Origin: Ianthella basta
Taxonomy: Eukaryota; Porifera; Demospongiae; Verongiida; Ianthellidae
Length of the DNA: 64,000 nucleotides
Direction: 5' to 3'
Assembly: GCA_964019415.1 (NCBI GenBank)
Contig: OZ025871.1
Location: forward strand, 12,184,936 to 12,248,935
Shown: piece by piece, positions 12,719 to 27,800 of the stretch
Layout of the letters: the number at the start of each line of letters is the position of its first letter
Position numbering within the stretch: position 1 is the stretch's first letter
Notes under the pieces: generated by a model
The model's database searches: none
Told to the model about the DNA's origin: nothing
What the model saw: only the letters and a program-made list of their open reading frames with translations
Translations under genes and position numbers: made by a program

Positions 12719-13970
12719 TCTTGCCGAATCTTGCCGAATCTTACCTTGTCATATCTTGCCAAATCTTGCCTAATCTTACCTTGTCATATCTTGCCGAATC
12801 TTGCCGAATCTTACCTTGTCATATCTTGCCAAATCTTGCCTAATCTTACCTTGTCAAATCTTGCCAATTCTTACCTAATCTTACCTTGTCATATCTTGCC
12901 GAATCTTACCTAATCTTACCTTGTCATATCTTGCCGAATCTAGCCTAATCTTACCTTGTCATATCTTGCCTAATCTTTCCTAATCTTACCTTGTCATTTC
13001 TTGCCGAATCTTGCCTAATCTTACCTTGTCATATCTTGCCGAATCTAGCCTAAACTTACCTTGTCATATCTTGCCGAATCTTGCTAAATCTTACCTTGTC
13101 ATATCTTGCCTTATCTTGCCTAATCTTACCTTGTCATATCTTGCCAAATCTTGCCAAATCTAACCTTGTCATTTCTTGCCGAATCTTGTCTAATCTTACC
13201 TTGTCATATCTTGCCAAATCTTACCTTGTCATATCTTGCCGAATCTTGCCTAATCTTACCTTGTCATATCTTGCCCAATCTTACCTTGTCATATCTTGCC
13301 GAATCTTGCCTAATCTTACCTTGCTGAATCTTGCCTAATCTTACCTTGTCATATCTTGCCGAATCTTGCCTAATCTTACCTTGTCATATCTTGCCTAATC
13401 TTACCTTGTCATATCTTGCCTAATCTTGCTTAATCTTACCTTGTAATATCTTGCCTAATCTAACCTTGTCATTTCTTGCCAAATCTTGCCTAATCTTACC
13501 TTGTCATATCTTGCCTAATCTTGCTTAATCTTACCTTGTCATATCTTGCCTAATTTTACCTTGTCATATCTTGCCTAATCTAACCTTGTCATTTCTTGCC
13601 GAATCTTGTCTAATCTTACCTTGTCATAGCTTGCCGAATCTTGCCTATTCTTACCTTGTCATATCTTGCCAATTCTTGCCTAATCTTACCTTGTCATATC
13701 TTGCTTAATCTTGCCTTCTCATATCTTGCCGAATCTTGCCTAATCTTACCTTGTCATATCTTGCCGATTCTTACCTAATCTTACCTTGTCATATCTTGCC
13801 GAATCTAGCCTAATCTTACCTTGTCATATCTTGCCGAATCTTTCCTAATCTTACCTTGTCATATCTTGCCTAATCTTATCTTGTCATTTCGTGCCGAATC
13901 TTGCCTAATCTTTCCTTGTCATATCTTGCCGAATCTTGCCTAATCTTACCTTGTCATATCTTGCCGAATC

Positions 13971-16208
13971 TTGCCTAATCTTACCTTGTCATATCTTGCC
14001 CAATCTTACCTTGTTATTTCTTGCCGAATCTTGCCTAATCTTACCTTGTCATATCTAGCCGAATCTAGCCTAATCGTACCTTGTCATATCTTGCCTTATC
14101 TTGCTAAATCTTACCTTGTCATATCTTGCCTTATCTTGCTAAATCTTACCTTGTCATATCTTGCCAAATCTTGCCAAATCTAACCTTGTCATTTCTTGCC
14201 GAATCTTGCCTAATCTTAGCTTGTCATATCTTGCCGAATCTTGCCGAATCTTACCTTGTCATTTCTTGCCGATTCTTGCCTAATCTTACCTTGTCATATC
14301 TTGCCGAATCTTGCCTAATCTTACCTTGTCATATCTTGCCTAATCTTACCTTGTCATATCTTGCCTAATCTAACCTTGTCATTTCTTGCCGAATCTTACC
14401 TAATCCTACCTTGTCATAACTTGCCGAATCTTGCCTAATCTTACCTTGTCATATCTTGCCGAATCTTGCCTAATCTTACCTTGTCATATCTTGCCAACTC
14501 TTGCCTAATCTTACCTTGTCATATCTTCCCTAATCGTGCCAGATCTTACCTTGTTATATCTTGCCTATTCTTGCAAAATCTTACCTTGTCATATCTTGCC
14601 GAACCTAGCCTAATCTTACCTTGTCATATCTTGCTGAATCTTGCCTAATCTTACTTTGTCATATCTTGCCTAATCTTACTTTGTCATTTCTTGCCGAATC
14701 TTGCCTAATCTTACCTTGTCATATCTTGCCTAATCTTACCTTGTCATTTCTTGCCGAATCTTGCCTAATCTTACCTTGTCATATCTTGCCGAATCTTGCT
14801 AAATCTTACCTTGTCATTTCTTGCCGAATCTTGCCTAATCTTACCTTGTCATATCTTGCCTAATCTTACCTTGTCATATCTTGCCGAATCTAGCCTAATC
14901 TTACCTTGTCATATCTTGCCGAATCTTGCCTAATCTTATCTTGCCAAATCTTGCCTAATCTTACCTTGTCATATCTTGCCAAATCTTGCCTAATCTTACC
15001 TTGTCATATCTTTCCCAATCTTGCCTAATCTTACCTTGTCATATCTTGCCGAATCTTGCCTATTCTTACCTTGTCATATCTTGCCAATTCTTGCCTAATC
15101 TTACCTTGTCATATCTTGCTTAATCTTGCCTTCTCATATCTTGCCGAATCTTGCCTAATCTTACCTTGTCATATCTTGCCGAATCTTTCCTAATCTTACC
15201 TTGTCATATCTTGCCTAATCTTATCTTGTCATTTCGTGCCGAATCTTGCCTAATCTTTCCTTGTCATATCTTGCCGAATCTTGCCTAATCTTACCTTGTC
15301 ATATCTTGCCGAATCTTGCCTAATCTTACCTTGTCATATCTTGCCCAATCTTACCTTGTCATTTCTTGCCGAATCTTGCCTAATCTTACCTTGTCATATC
15401 TAGCCGAATCTAGCCTAATCGTACCTTGTCATATCTTGCCTTATCTTGCTAAATCTTACCTTGTCATATCTTGCCTTATCTTGCTAAATCTTACCTTGTC
15501 ATATCTTGCCAAATCTTGCCAAATCTAACCTTGTCATTTCTTGCCGAATCTTGCCTAATCTTAGCTTGTCATATCTTGCCGAATCTTGCCTATTCTTACC
15601 TTGTCATTTCTTGCCGATTCTTGCCTAATCTTACCTTGTCATATCTTGCCGAATCTTGCCTAATCTTACCTTGTCATATCTTGCCTAATCTTACCTTGTC
15701 ATATCTTGCCTAATCTAACCTTGTCATTTCTTGCCGAATCTTACCTAATCCTACCTTGTCATAGCTTGCTGAATCTTGCCTAATCTTACCTTGTCATATC
15801 TTGCCGAATCTTGCCTAATCTTACCTTGTCATATCTTGCCAACTCTTGCCTAATCTTACCTTGTCATATCTTCCCTAATCGTGCCAGATCTTACCTTGTT
15901 ATATCTTGCCTATTCTTGCAAAATCTTACCTTGTCATATCTTGCCGAACCTAGCCTAATCTTACCTTGTCATATCTTGCTGAATCTTGCCTAATCTTACT
16001 TTGTCATATCTTGCCTAATCTTACTTTGTCATTTCTTGCCGAATCTTGCCTAATCTTACCTTGTCATATCTTGCCTAATCTTACCTTGTCATTTCTTGCC
16101 GAATCTTGCCTAATCTTACCTTGTCATATCTTGCCGAATCTTGCTAAATCTTACCTTGTCATTTCTTGCCGAATCTTGCCTAATCTTACCTTGTCATATC
16201 TTGCCTAA
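13971..16208 (+). repeat. 1345-bp higher-order repeat, two adjacent copies
   Basis: The order of variant units at 13971-14863 is repeated at 15316-16208, and a third copy starts at 23575. Diagnostic variants shared by all three are CATATCTAGCCGAATCTAGC, TAATCGTACC and TTCCCTAATCGTGCCAGATC. One copy differs by single bases (GTTATTTC against GTCATTTC at about 14013). Confidence 0.85.
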
Positions 16209-18851
16209 TCTTACCTTGTCATATCTTGCCGAATCTAGCCTAATCTTACCTTGTCATATCTTGCCGAATCTTGCCTAATCTTATCTTGCCAAATCTTGCC
16301 TAATCTTACCTTGTCATATCTTGCCAAATCTTACCTTGTCATATCTTGCCGAATCTTGCCTAATCTTACCTTGTCATATCTTGCCAAATCTTGCCTAATC
16401 TTACCTTGTCATATCTTTCCCAATCTTGCCTAATCTTACCTTGTCATATCTTGCCGAATCTTGCCTAGTCTTACCTTGTCATATCTTGCCTAATCTTACC
16501 TTGTCATATCTTCCAAATCTTACCTTGTCATATCTTGCGAATCTTGCCTATTCTTACCTTGTCATATCTTGCCAAATCTTGCCTAATCTTACCTTGTCAT
16601 ATCTTGCCAAATCTTGCCTAATCTTACCTTGTCATATCTTGCCAAATCTTGTATAATCTTACCTTGTCATATCTTGCCAAATCTTGCCTAATTTTACCTT
16701 GTCATATCTTGCCAAATCTTGTATAATCTTACCTTGTCATATCTTGCCTAATCTTACCTTGTCATTTCTTGCCGAATCTTGCCTAATCTTACCTTGTCAT
16801 ATCTTGCCGAATCTTGCTAAATCTTACCTTGTCATTTCTTGCCGAATCTTGCCTAATCTTACCTTGTCATATCTTGCCTAATCTTACCTTGTCATATCTT
16901 GCCGAATCTAGCCTAATCTTACCTTGTCATATCTTGCCGAATCTTGCCTAATCTTATCTTGCCAAATCTTGCCAAATCTTACCTTGTCATATCTTGCCTA
17001 ATCTTACCTTGTCATATCTTCCAAATCTTACCTTGTCATATCTTGCGAATCTTGCCTATTCTTACCTTGTCATATCTTGCCGAATCTTGCCTAATCTTAC
17101 CTTGTCATATATTTCCCAATCTTGCCTAATCTTACCTTGTCATATCTTGCCGAATCTTGCCTCATCTTACCTTGTCATATCTTGCCAAATCTTGCCTAAT
17201 CTTACCTTGTCATATCTTTCCCAATCTTGCCTAATCTTACCTTGTCATATCTTGCCGAATCTTGCCTAGTCTTACCTTGTCATATCTTGCCTAATCTTAC
17301 CTTGTCATATCTTCCAAATCTTACCTTGTCATATCTTGCGAATCTTGCCTATTCTTACCTTGTCATATCTTGCCAAATCTTGCCTAATCTTACCTTGTCA
17401 TATCTTGCCAAATCTTGCCTAATCTTACCTTGTCATATCTTGCCAAATCTTGTATAATCTTACCTTGTCATATCTTGCCAAATCTTGCCTAATTTTACCT
17501 TGTCATATCTTGCCAAATCTTGTATAATCTTACCTTGTCATATCTTGCCTAATCTTGCCTTGTCATATCTTGCCTAATCTTGCCTAATCTTACCTTGTCA
17601 TATCTTGCCTAATCTTGCCTTGTCATAGCTTGCCGAATCTTGCCTTATCTTACCTTGTCATATCTTGCCTAATCTTGCCAGATCTTACCTTGTCATATCT
17701 TGCCTAATCTTGCCAGATCTTACCTTGTCATAGCTTGCCGAATCTTGCCTAATCTTACCTTATCATAGCTTGCCTATTCTTGCAAAATCTTACCTTGTCA
17801 TATCTTGCCGAACCTAGCCTAATCTTACCTTGTCATATCTTGCCGAATCTAGCCTAATCTTACCTTGTCATATCTTGCCGAATCTTGCCTATTCTTACCT
17901 TGTCATATCTTGCCAAATCTTGCCTAATCTTACCTTGTCATATCTTGCCAAATCTTGCCTAATCTTACCTTGTCATATCTTGCCAAATCTTGTATAATCT
18001 TACCTTGTCATATCTTACCTAGTCTTGCCTTGTCATATCTTGCCCAATCTTGCCTAATCTTACCTTGTCATATCTTGCCAAATCTTGTATAATCTTACCT
18101 TGTCATATCTTGCCCAATCTTACCTTGTCATATCTTGCCGAATCTTGCCTACTCTTACCTTGTCATATCTTGCCTAATCTTGCCTGATCTTACCTTGTCA
18201 TAGTTTGCCGAATCTTGCCTAATCTTACCTTATCATAGCTTGCCTATTCTTGCAAAATCTTACCTTGTCATATTTTGCCCAATCTTACCTTGTCATATCT
18301 TGCCAAATCTTGCCTAATCTTACCTTGTCATATCTTGCCTAATCTTGCCAGATCTTACCTTGTCATAGTTTGCCGAATCTTGCCTAATCTTACCTTATCA
18401 TAGCTTGCCGAATCTTGCTAAATCTTACCTTGTCATTTCTTCCGAATCTTGCCTAATCTTACCTTGTCATATCTTGCCAAATCTTGCCTAATCTTACCTT
18501 GTCATATCTTGCCGAATCTTGCCTAATCTGCTTACCTTGTCATTTCTTGCTGAATCTTGCCTAATCTTACCTTATCATATCTTGCCTAATCTTACCTTGT
18601 CATATCTTGCTTAAGCTAACCTTGTCATATCTTGCTGAATCTTGCCTAATCTTACCTTGTCATATCCTGCCAATTCTTACCTAATCTTACCTTGTCATAT
18701 CTTGCTGAATCTAGCCTAATCTTCCCTTGTCATATCTTGCCGAATCTTGCCTAATCTTACCTTGTCATATCTTGCCAAATCTAGCCTAATCTTACCTTGT
18801 CATATCTTGCTGAATCTAGCCTAATCTTACCTTGTCATATCTTGCCGAATC

Positions 18852-21800
18852 TTGCCTAATCTTACCTTGTCATATCTTGCCAAATCTTGCCTAATCTTAC
18901 CTTGTCATATCTTGCCTAATCTTGCCTTGTCATATCTTGCCCAATCTTGCCTAATCTTACCTTGTCATATCTTGCCTAATCTTACCTTGTCATATCTTGC
19001 CTTATCTTGCCAGATCTTACCTTTTCATAGCTTGCCGAATCTTGCCTAATCTTACCTTGTCATATCTTGCCTAATCTTGCCAGATCTTACCTTGTCATAG
19101 CTTGCCTATTCTTGCAAAATCTTGCCTTGTCATACCTTGCCGAACCTAGCCTAATCTTACCTTGTCATATCTTGCCGAACCTTGCCTAATCTTACCTTGT
19201 CATTTCTTGCCGATTCTTGCCTAATCTTACCTTGTCATATCTTGCCTAATCTTGCCAGATCTTACCTTTTCATAGCTTGCCGAATCTTGCCTAATCTTAC
19301 CTTGTCTTATCTTGCCTAATCTTGCCAGATCTTACCTTGTCATAGCTTGCCTATTCTTGCAAAATCTTGCCTTGTCATATCTTGCCGAACCTAGCCTAAT
19401 CTTACCTTGTCATATCTTGTCGAATCTTGCCTAATCTTACCTTGTCATATCTTGCCGATTCTTTCCTAATCTTACCTTGTCATATCTTGCCTAATCTTGC
19501 CAGATCTTACCTTGTCATATCTTGCCGAATCTTGCCTAATCTTACCTTGTCATATCTTGCCGATTCTTGCCTAGTCTTACCTTATCATATCTTGCCAAAT
19601 CTTGCCCAATCTTACCTTGTCATATCTTGCCAAATCTTGCCTAATCTTGCTTTGTCATATCTTGCCGAATCTTGCCTAATCTTACTTTGTCATATCTTGC
19701 CGAATCTTGCCAAATCTTACCTTGTCATATCTTGCCTAATCTTGCCAGATCTTACCTTCTCATAGCTTGCCGAATCTTGCCAAATCTTACCTTGTCATAT
19801 CTTGCCAAATCTAGCCTAATCTTACCTTGTCATATCTTGCCTATTCTTGCTAAATCTTACCTCATATCTTGCCGAATCTTCCTTAATCTGACCTTGTCAT
19901 ATCTTGCCAAATCTAGCCTAATCTTACCTTGTCATATCTTGCCAAATCTTGCCTAATCTTACCTTGTCATATCTTGCCTAATCTTGCTTTATCATATCTT
20001 GCCCAATCTTGCCAAATCTTGCCTTGTCATATCTTGCCAAATCTAGCCTAATCTTACCTTGTCATATCTTGCCGAATCTTGCCTAATCTTACCTTGGCGT
20101 ATCTTGGCGAATCTTGCCAAATCTTACCTTGTCATATTTTGCCGAATCTTGCCTAATCTTACCTTGTCATATCTTGCCAAGTCTTGCCCAATCTTACCTT
20201 GTCATATCTTGCCTATTCTTGCTAAATCTTACCTCATATCTTGCCGAATCTTGCTTAATCTTACCTTGTCATATCTTGCCAAATCTAGCCTAATCTTACC
20301 TTGTCATATCTTGCCAAATCTTGCCTAATCTTACCTTGTCATATCTTGCCTAATCTTGCTTTATCATATCTTGCCCAATCTTGCCAAATCTTGCCTTGTC
20401 ATATCTTGCCAAATCTAGCCTAATCTTACCTTGTCATATCTTGCCTATTCTTGCTAAATCTTACCTCATATCTTGCCGAATCTTGCTTAATCTTACCTTG
20501 TCATATCTTGCCAAATCTAGCCTAATCTTACCTTGTCATATCTTGCCAAATCTTGCCTAATCTTACCTTGTCATATCTTGCCTAATCTTGCTTTATCATA
20601 TCTTGCCCAATCTTGCCAAATCTTGCCTTGTCATATCTTGCCGAATCTTGCCTAATCTTACCTTGTCATATCTTGCCTAATCTTACCTTGTCATATCTTG
20701 CCTAATCTAACCTTGTCATTTCTTGCCGAATCTTACCTAATCCTACCTTGTCATAGCTTGCCGAATCTTGCCTAATCTTACCTTGTCATATCTTGCCGAA
20801 TCTTGCCTAATCTTACCTTGTCATATCTTGCCAACTCTTGCCTAATCTTACCTTGTCATATCTTCCCTAATCGTGCCAGATCTTACCTTGTTATATCTTG
20901 CCTATTCTTGCAAAATCTTACCTTGTCATATCTTGCCGAACCTAGCCTAATCTTACCTTGTCATATCTTGCTGAATCTTGCCTAATCTTACTTTGTCATA
21001 TCTTGCCTAATCTTACTTTGTCATTTCTTGCCGAATCTTGCCTAATCTTACCTTGTCATATCTTGCCTAATCTTACCTTGTCATTTCTTGCCGAATCTTG
21101 CCTAATCTTACCTTGTCATATCTTGCCGAATCTTGCTAAATCTTACCTTGTCATTTCTTGCCGAATCTTGCCTAATCTTACCTTGTCATATCTTGCCTAA
21201 TCTTACCTTGTCATATCTTGCCGAATCTAGCCTAATCTTACCTTGTCATATCTTGCCGAATCTTGCCTAATCTTATCTTGCCAAATCTTGCCTAATCTTA
21301 CCTTGTCATATCTTGCCAAATCTTACCTTGTCATATCTTGCCGAATCTTGCCAAATCTTGCCTTGTCATATCTTGCCGAATCTTGCCTAATCTTACCTTG
21401 TCATATCTTGCCTAATCTTACCTTGTCATATCTTGCCTAATCTAACCTTGTCATTTCTTGCCGAATCTTACCTAATCCTACCTTGTCATAGCTTGCCGAA
21501 TCTTGCCTAATCTTACCTTGTCATATCTTGCCGAATCTTGCCTAATCTTACCTTGTCATATCTTGCCAACTCTTGCCTAATCTTACCTTGTCATATCTTC
21601 CCTAATCGTGCCAGATCTTACCTTGTTATATCTTGCCTATTCTTGCAAAATCTTACCTTGTCATATCTTGCCGAACCTAGCCTAATCTTACCTTGTCATA
21701 TCTTGCTGAATCTTGCCTAATCTTACTTTGTCATATCTTGCCTAATCTTACTTTGTCATTTCTTGCCGAATCTTGCCTAATCTTACCTTGTCATATCTTG

Positions 21801-24800
21801 CCTAATCTTACCTTGTCATTTCTTGCCGAATCTTGCCTAATCTTACATTGTCATATCTTGCCGAATCTTGCTAAATCTTACCTTGTCATTTCTTGCCGAA
21901 TCTTGCCTAATCTTACCTTGTCATATCTTGCCTAATCTTACCTTGTCATATCTTGCCGAATCTAGCCTAATCTTACCTTGTCATATCTTGCCGAATCTTG
22001 CCTAATCTTATCTTGCCAAATCTTGCCTAATCTTACCTTGTCATATCTTGCCAAATCTTACCTTGTCATATCTTGCCGAATCTTGCCTAATCTTACCTTG
22101 TCATATCTTGCCAAATCTTGCCTAATCTTACCTTGTCATATCTTTCCCAATCTTGCCTAATCTTACCTTGTCATATCTTGCCTAATCTTACCTTGTCATA
22201 TCTTCCAAATCTTACCTTGTCATATCTTGCGAATCTTGCCTATTCTTACCTTGTCATATCTTGCCAAATCTTGCCTAATCTTACCTTGTCATATCTTGCC
22301 AAATCTTGCCTAATCTTACCTTGTCATATCTTGCCAAATCTTGTATAATCTTACCTTGTCATATCTTGCCAAATCTTGCCTAATTTTACCTTGTCATATC
22401 TTGCCAAATCTTGTATAATCTTACCTTGTCATATCTTGCCTAATCTTGCCTTGTCATATCTTGCCCAATCTTGCCTAATCTTACCTTGTCATATCTTGCC
22501 TAATCTTGCCTTGTCATAGCTTGCCGAATCTTGCCTTATCTTACCTTGTCATATCTTGCCTAATCTTGCCAGATCTTACCTTGTCATATCTTGCCTAATC
22601 TTGCCAGATCTTACCTTGTCATAGCTTGCCGAATCTTGCCTAATCTTACCTTATCATAGCTTGCCTATTCTTGCAAAATCTTACCTTGTCATATCTTGCC
22701 GAACCTAGCCTAATCTTACCTTGTCATATCTTGCCGAATCTAGCCTAATCTTACCTTGTCATATCTTGCCGAATCTTGCCTATTCTTACCTTGTCATATC
22801 TTGCCAAATCTTGCCTAATCTTACCTTGTCATATCTTGCCAAATCTTGCCTAATCTTACCTTGTCATATCTTGCCAAATCTTGTATAATCTTACCTTGTC
22901 ATATCTTACCTAGTCTTGCCTTGTCATATCTTGCCCAATCTTGCCTAATCTTACCTTGTCATATCTTGCCAAATCTTGTATAATCTTACCTTGTCATATC
23001 TTGCCCAATCTTACCTTGTCATATCTTGCCGAATCTTGCCTACTCTTACCTTGTCATATCTTGCCTAATCTTGCCTGATCTTACCTTGTCATAGTTTGCC
23101 GAATCTTGCCTAATCTTACCTTATCATAGCTTGCCTATTCTTGCAAAATCTTACCTTGTCATATTTTGCCCAATCTTACCTTGTCATATCTTGCCAAATC
23201 TTGCCTAATCTTACCTTGTCATATCTTGCCTAATCTTGCCAGATCTTACCTTGTCATAGTTTGCCGAATCTTGCCTAATCTTACCTTATCATAGCTTGCC
23301 GAATCTTGCTAAATCTTACCTTGTCATTTCTTCCGAATCTTGCCTAATCTTACCTTGTCATATCTTGCCGAATCTTGCCTAATCTTACCTTGTCATATCT
23401 TGCCGAATCTAGCCTAATCTTACCTTGTCATATCTTGCCGAATCTTTCCTAATCTTACCTTGTCATATCTTGCCTAATCTTATCTTGTCATTTCGTGCCG
23501 AATCTTGCCTAATCTTTCCTTGTCATATCTTGCCGAATCTTGCCTAATCTTACCTTGTCATATCTTGCCGAATCTTGCCTAATCTTACCTTGTCATATCT
23601 TGCCCAATCTTACCTTGTCATTTCTTGCCGAATCTTGCCTAATCTTACCTTGTCATATCTAGCCGAATCTAGCCTAATCGTACCTTGTCATATCTTGCCT
23701 TATCTTGCTAAATCTTACCTTGTCATATCTTGCCTTATCTTGCTAAATCTTACCTTGTCATATCTTGCCAAATCTTGCCAAATCTAACCTTGTCATTTCT
23801 TGCCGAATCTTGCCTAATCTTAGCTTGTCATATCTTGCCGAATCTTGCCTATTCTTACCTTGTCATTTCTTGCCGATTCTTGCCTAATCTTACCTTGTCA
23901 TATCTTGCCGAATCTTGCCTAATCTTACCTTGTCATATCTTGCCTAATCTTACCTTGTCATATCTTGCCTAATCTAACCTTGTCATTTCTTGCCGAATCT
24001 TACCTAATCCTACCTTGTCATAGCTTGCCGAATCTTGCCTAATCTTACCTTGTCATATCTTGCCGAATCTTGCCTAATCTTACCTTGTCATATCTTGCCA
24101 ACTCTTGCCTAATCTTACCTTGTCATATCTTCCCTAATCGTGCCAGATCTTACCTTGTTATATCTTGCCTATTCTTGCAAAATCTTACCTTGTCATATCT
24201 TGCCGAACCTAGCCTAATCTTACCTTGTCATATCTTGCTGAATCTTGCCTAATCTTACTTTGTCATATCTTGCCTAATCTTACTTTGTCATTTCTTGCCG
24301 AATCTTGCCTAATCTTACCTTGTCATATCTTGCCTAATCTTACCTTGTCATTTCTTGCCGAATCTTGCCTAATCTTACCTTGTCATATCTTGCCGAATCT
24401 TGCTAAATCTTACCTTGTCATTTCTTGCCGAATCTTGCCTAATCTTACCTTGTCATATCTTGCCTAATCTTACCTTGTCATATCTTGCCGAATCTAGCCT
24501 AATCTTACCTTGTCATATCTTGCCGAATCTTGCCTAATCTTATCTTGCCAAATCTTGCCTAATCTTACCTTGTCATATCTTGCCTAATCTTACCTTGTCA
24601 TATCTTGCCAAATCTTACCTTGTCATATCTTGCCGAATCTTGCCTAATCTTACCTTGTCATATCTTGCCATATCTTACCTTGTCATATCTTTCCCAATCT
24701 TGCCTAATCTTACCTTGTCATATCTTGCCGAATCTTGCCTAGTCTTACCTTGTCATATCTTGCCTAATCTTACCTTGTCATATCTTCCAAATCTTACCTT

Positions 24801-27800
24801 GTCATATCTTGCGAATCTTGCCTATTCTTACCTTTTCATATCTTACCGAATCTTGCCTAATCTTACCTTGTCATATCTTTCCCAATCTTGCCTAATCTTA
24901 CCTTGTCATATCTTGCCGAATCTTGCCTCATCTTACCTTGTCATATCTTGCCAAATCTTGCCTAATCTTACCTTGTCATATCTTTCCCAATCTTGCCTAA
25001 TCTTACCTTGTCATATCTTGCCGAATCTTGCCTAGTCTTACCTTGTCATATCTTGCCTAATCTTACCTTGTCATATCTTCCAAATCTTACCTTGTCATAT
25101 CTTGCGAATCTTGCCTATTCTTACCTTGTCATATCTTGCCAAATCTTGCCTAATCTTACCTTGTCATATTCTGCCAAATCTTGCCTAATCTTACCTTGTC
25201 ATATCTTGCCAAATCTTGTATAATCTTACCTTGTCATATCTTGCCAAATCTTGCCTAATTTTACCTTGTCATATCTTGCCAAATCTTGTATAATCTTACC
25301 TTGTCATATCTTGCCCAATCTTGCCTAATCTTACCTTGTCATATCTTGCCTAATCTTGCCTTGTCATAGCTTGCCGAATCTTGCCTAATCTTACCTTGTC
25401 ATATCTTGCCGAATCTTGCTAAATCTTACCTTGTCATTTCTTGCCGAATCTTGCCTAATCTTACCTTGTCATATCTTGCCTAATCTTACCTTGTCATATC
25501 TTGCCGAATCTAGCCTAATCTTACCTTGTCATATCTTGCCGAATCTTGCCTAATCTTATCTTGCCAAATCTTGCCTAATCTTACCTTGTCATATCTTGCC
25601 TAATCTTACCTTGTCATATCTTGCCAAATCTTACCTTGTCATATCTTGCCGAATCTTGCCTAATCTTACCTTGTCATATCTTGCCAAATCTTACCTTGTC
25701 ATATCTTTCCCAATCTTGCCTAATCTTACCTTGTCATATCTTGCCGAATCTTGCCTAGTCTTACCTTGTCATATCTTGCCTAATCTTACCTTGTCATATC
25801 TTCCAAATCTTACCTTGTCATATCTTGCGAATCTTGCCTATTCTTACCTTGTCATATCTTGCCGAATCTTGCCTAATCTTACCTTGTCATATCTTTCCCA
25901 ATCTTGCCTAATCTTACCTTGTCATATCTTGCCGAATCTTGCCTCATCTTACCTTGTCATATCTTGCCAAATCTTGCCTAATCTTACCTTGTCATATCTT
26001 TCCCAATCTTGCCTAATCTTACCTTGTCATATCTTGCCGAATCTTGCCTAGTCTTACCTTGTCATATCTTGCCTAATCTTACCTTGTCATATCTTCCAAA
26101 TCTTACCTTGTCATATCTTGCGAATCTTGCCTATTCTTACCTTGTCATATCTTGCCAAATCTTGCCTAATCTTACCTTGTCATATCTTGCCTAATCTTGC
26201 CTAATCTTACCTTGTCATATCTTGCCAAATCTTGTATAATCTTACCTTGTCATATCTTGCCAAATCTTGCCTAATTTTACCTTGTCATATCTTGCCAAAT
26301 CTTGTATAATCTTACCTTGTCATATCTTGCCTAATCTTGCCTTGTCATATCTTGCCCAATCTTGCCTAATCTTACCTTGTCATATCTTGCCTAATCTTGC
26401 CTTGTCATAGCTTGCCAAATCTTGCCTTATCTTACCTTGTCATATCTTGCCTAATCTTGCCAGATCTTACCTTGTCATATCTTGCCTAATCTTGCCAGAT
26501 CTTACCTTGTCATAGCTTGCCGAATCTTGCCTAATCTTACCTTATCATAGCTTGCCTATTCTTGCAAAATCTTACCTTGTCATATCTTGCCGAACCTAGC
26601 CTAATCTTACCTTGTCATATCTTGCCGAATCTAGCCTAATCTTACCTTGTCATATCTTGCCGAATCTTGCCTATTCTTACCTTGTCATATCTTGCCAAAT
26701 CTTGCCTAATCTTACCTTGTCATATCTTGCCAAATCTTGCCTAATCTTACCTTGTCATATCTTGCCAAATCTTGTATAATCTTACCTTGTCATATCTTAC
26801 CTAGTCTTGCCTTGTCATATCTTGCCCAATCTTGCCTAATCTTACCTTGTCATATCTTGCCAAATCTTGTATAATCTTACCTTGTCATATCTTGCCCAAT
26901 CTTACCTTGTCATATCTTGCCGAATCTTGCCTACTCTTACCTTGTCATATCTTGCCTAATCTTGCCTGATCTTACCTTGTCATAGTTTGCCGAATCTTGC
27001 CTAATCTTACCTTATCATAGCTTGCCTATTCTTGCAAAATCTTACCTTGTCATATTTTGCCCAATCTTACCTTGTCATATCTTGCCAAATCTTGCCTAAT
27101 CTTACCTTGTCATATCTTGCCTAATCTTGCCAGATCTTACCTTGTCATAGTTTGCCAAATCTTGCCTAATCTTACCTTATCATAGCTTGCCGAATCTTGC
27201 TAAATCTTACCTTGTCATTTCTTCCGAATCTTGCCTAATCTTACCTTGTCATATCTTGCCAAATCTTGCCTAATCTTACCTTGTCATATCTTGCCGAATC
27301 TTGCCTAATCTTCTTACCTTGTCATTTCTTGCTGAATCTTGCCTAATCTTACCTTATCATATCTTGCCTAATCTTACCTTGTCATATCTTGCTTAAGCTA
27401 ACCTTGTCATATCTTGCTGAATCTTGCCTAATCTTACCTTGTCATATCCTGCCAATTCTTACCTAATCTTACCTTGTCATATCTTGCTGAATCTAGCCTA
27501 ATCTTCCCTTGTCATATCTTGCCGAATCTTGCCTAATCTTACCTTGTCATATCTTGCCAAATCTAGCCTAATCTTACCTTGTCATATCTTGCTGAATCTA
27601 GCCTAATCTTACCTTGTCATATCTTGCCGAATCTTGCCTAATCTTACCTTGTCATATCTTGCCAAATCTTGCCTAATCTTACCTTGTCATATCTTGCCTA
27701 ATCTTGCCTTGTCATATCTTGCCCAATCTTGCCTAATCTTACCTTGTCATATCTTGCCTAATCTTACCTTGTCATATCTTGCCTTATCTTGCCAGATCTT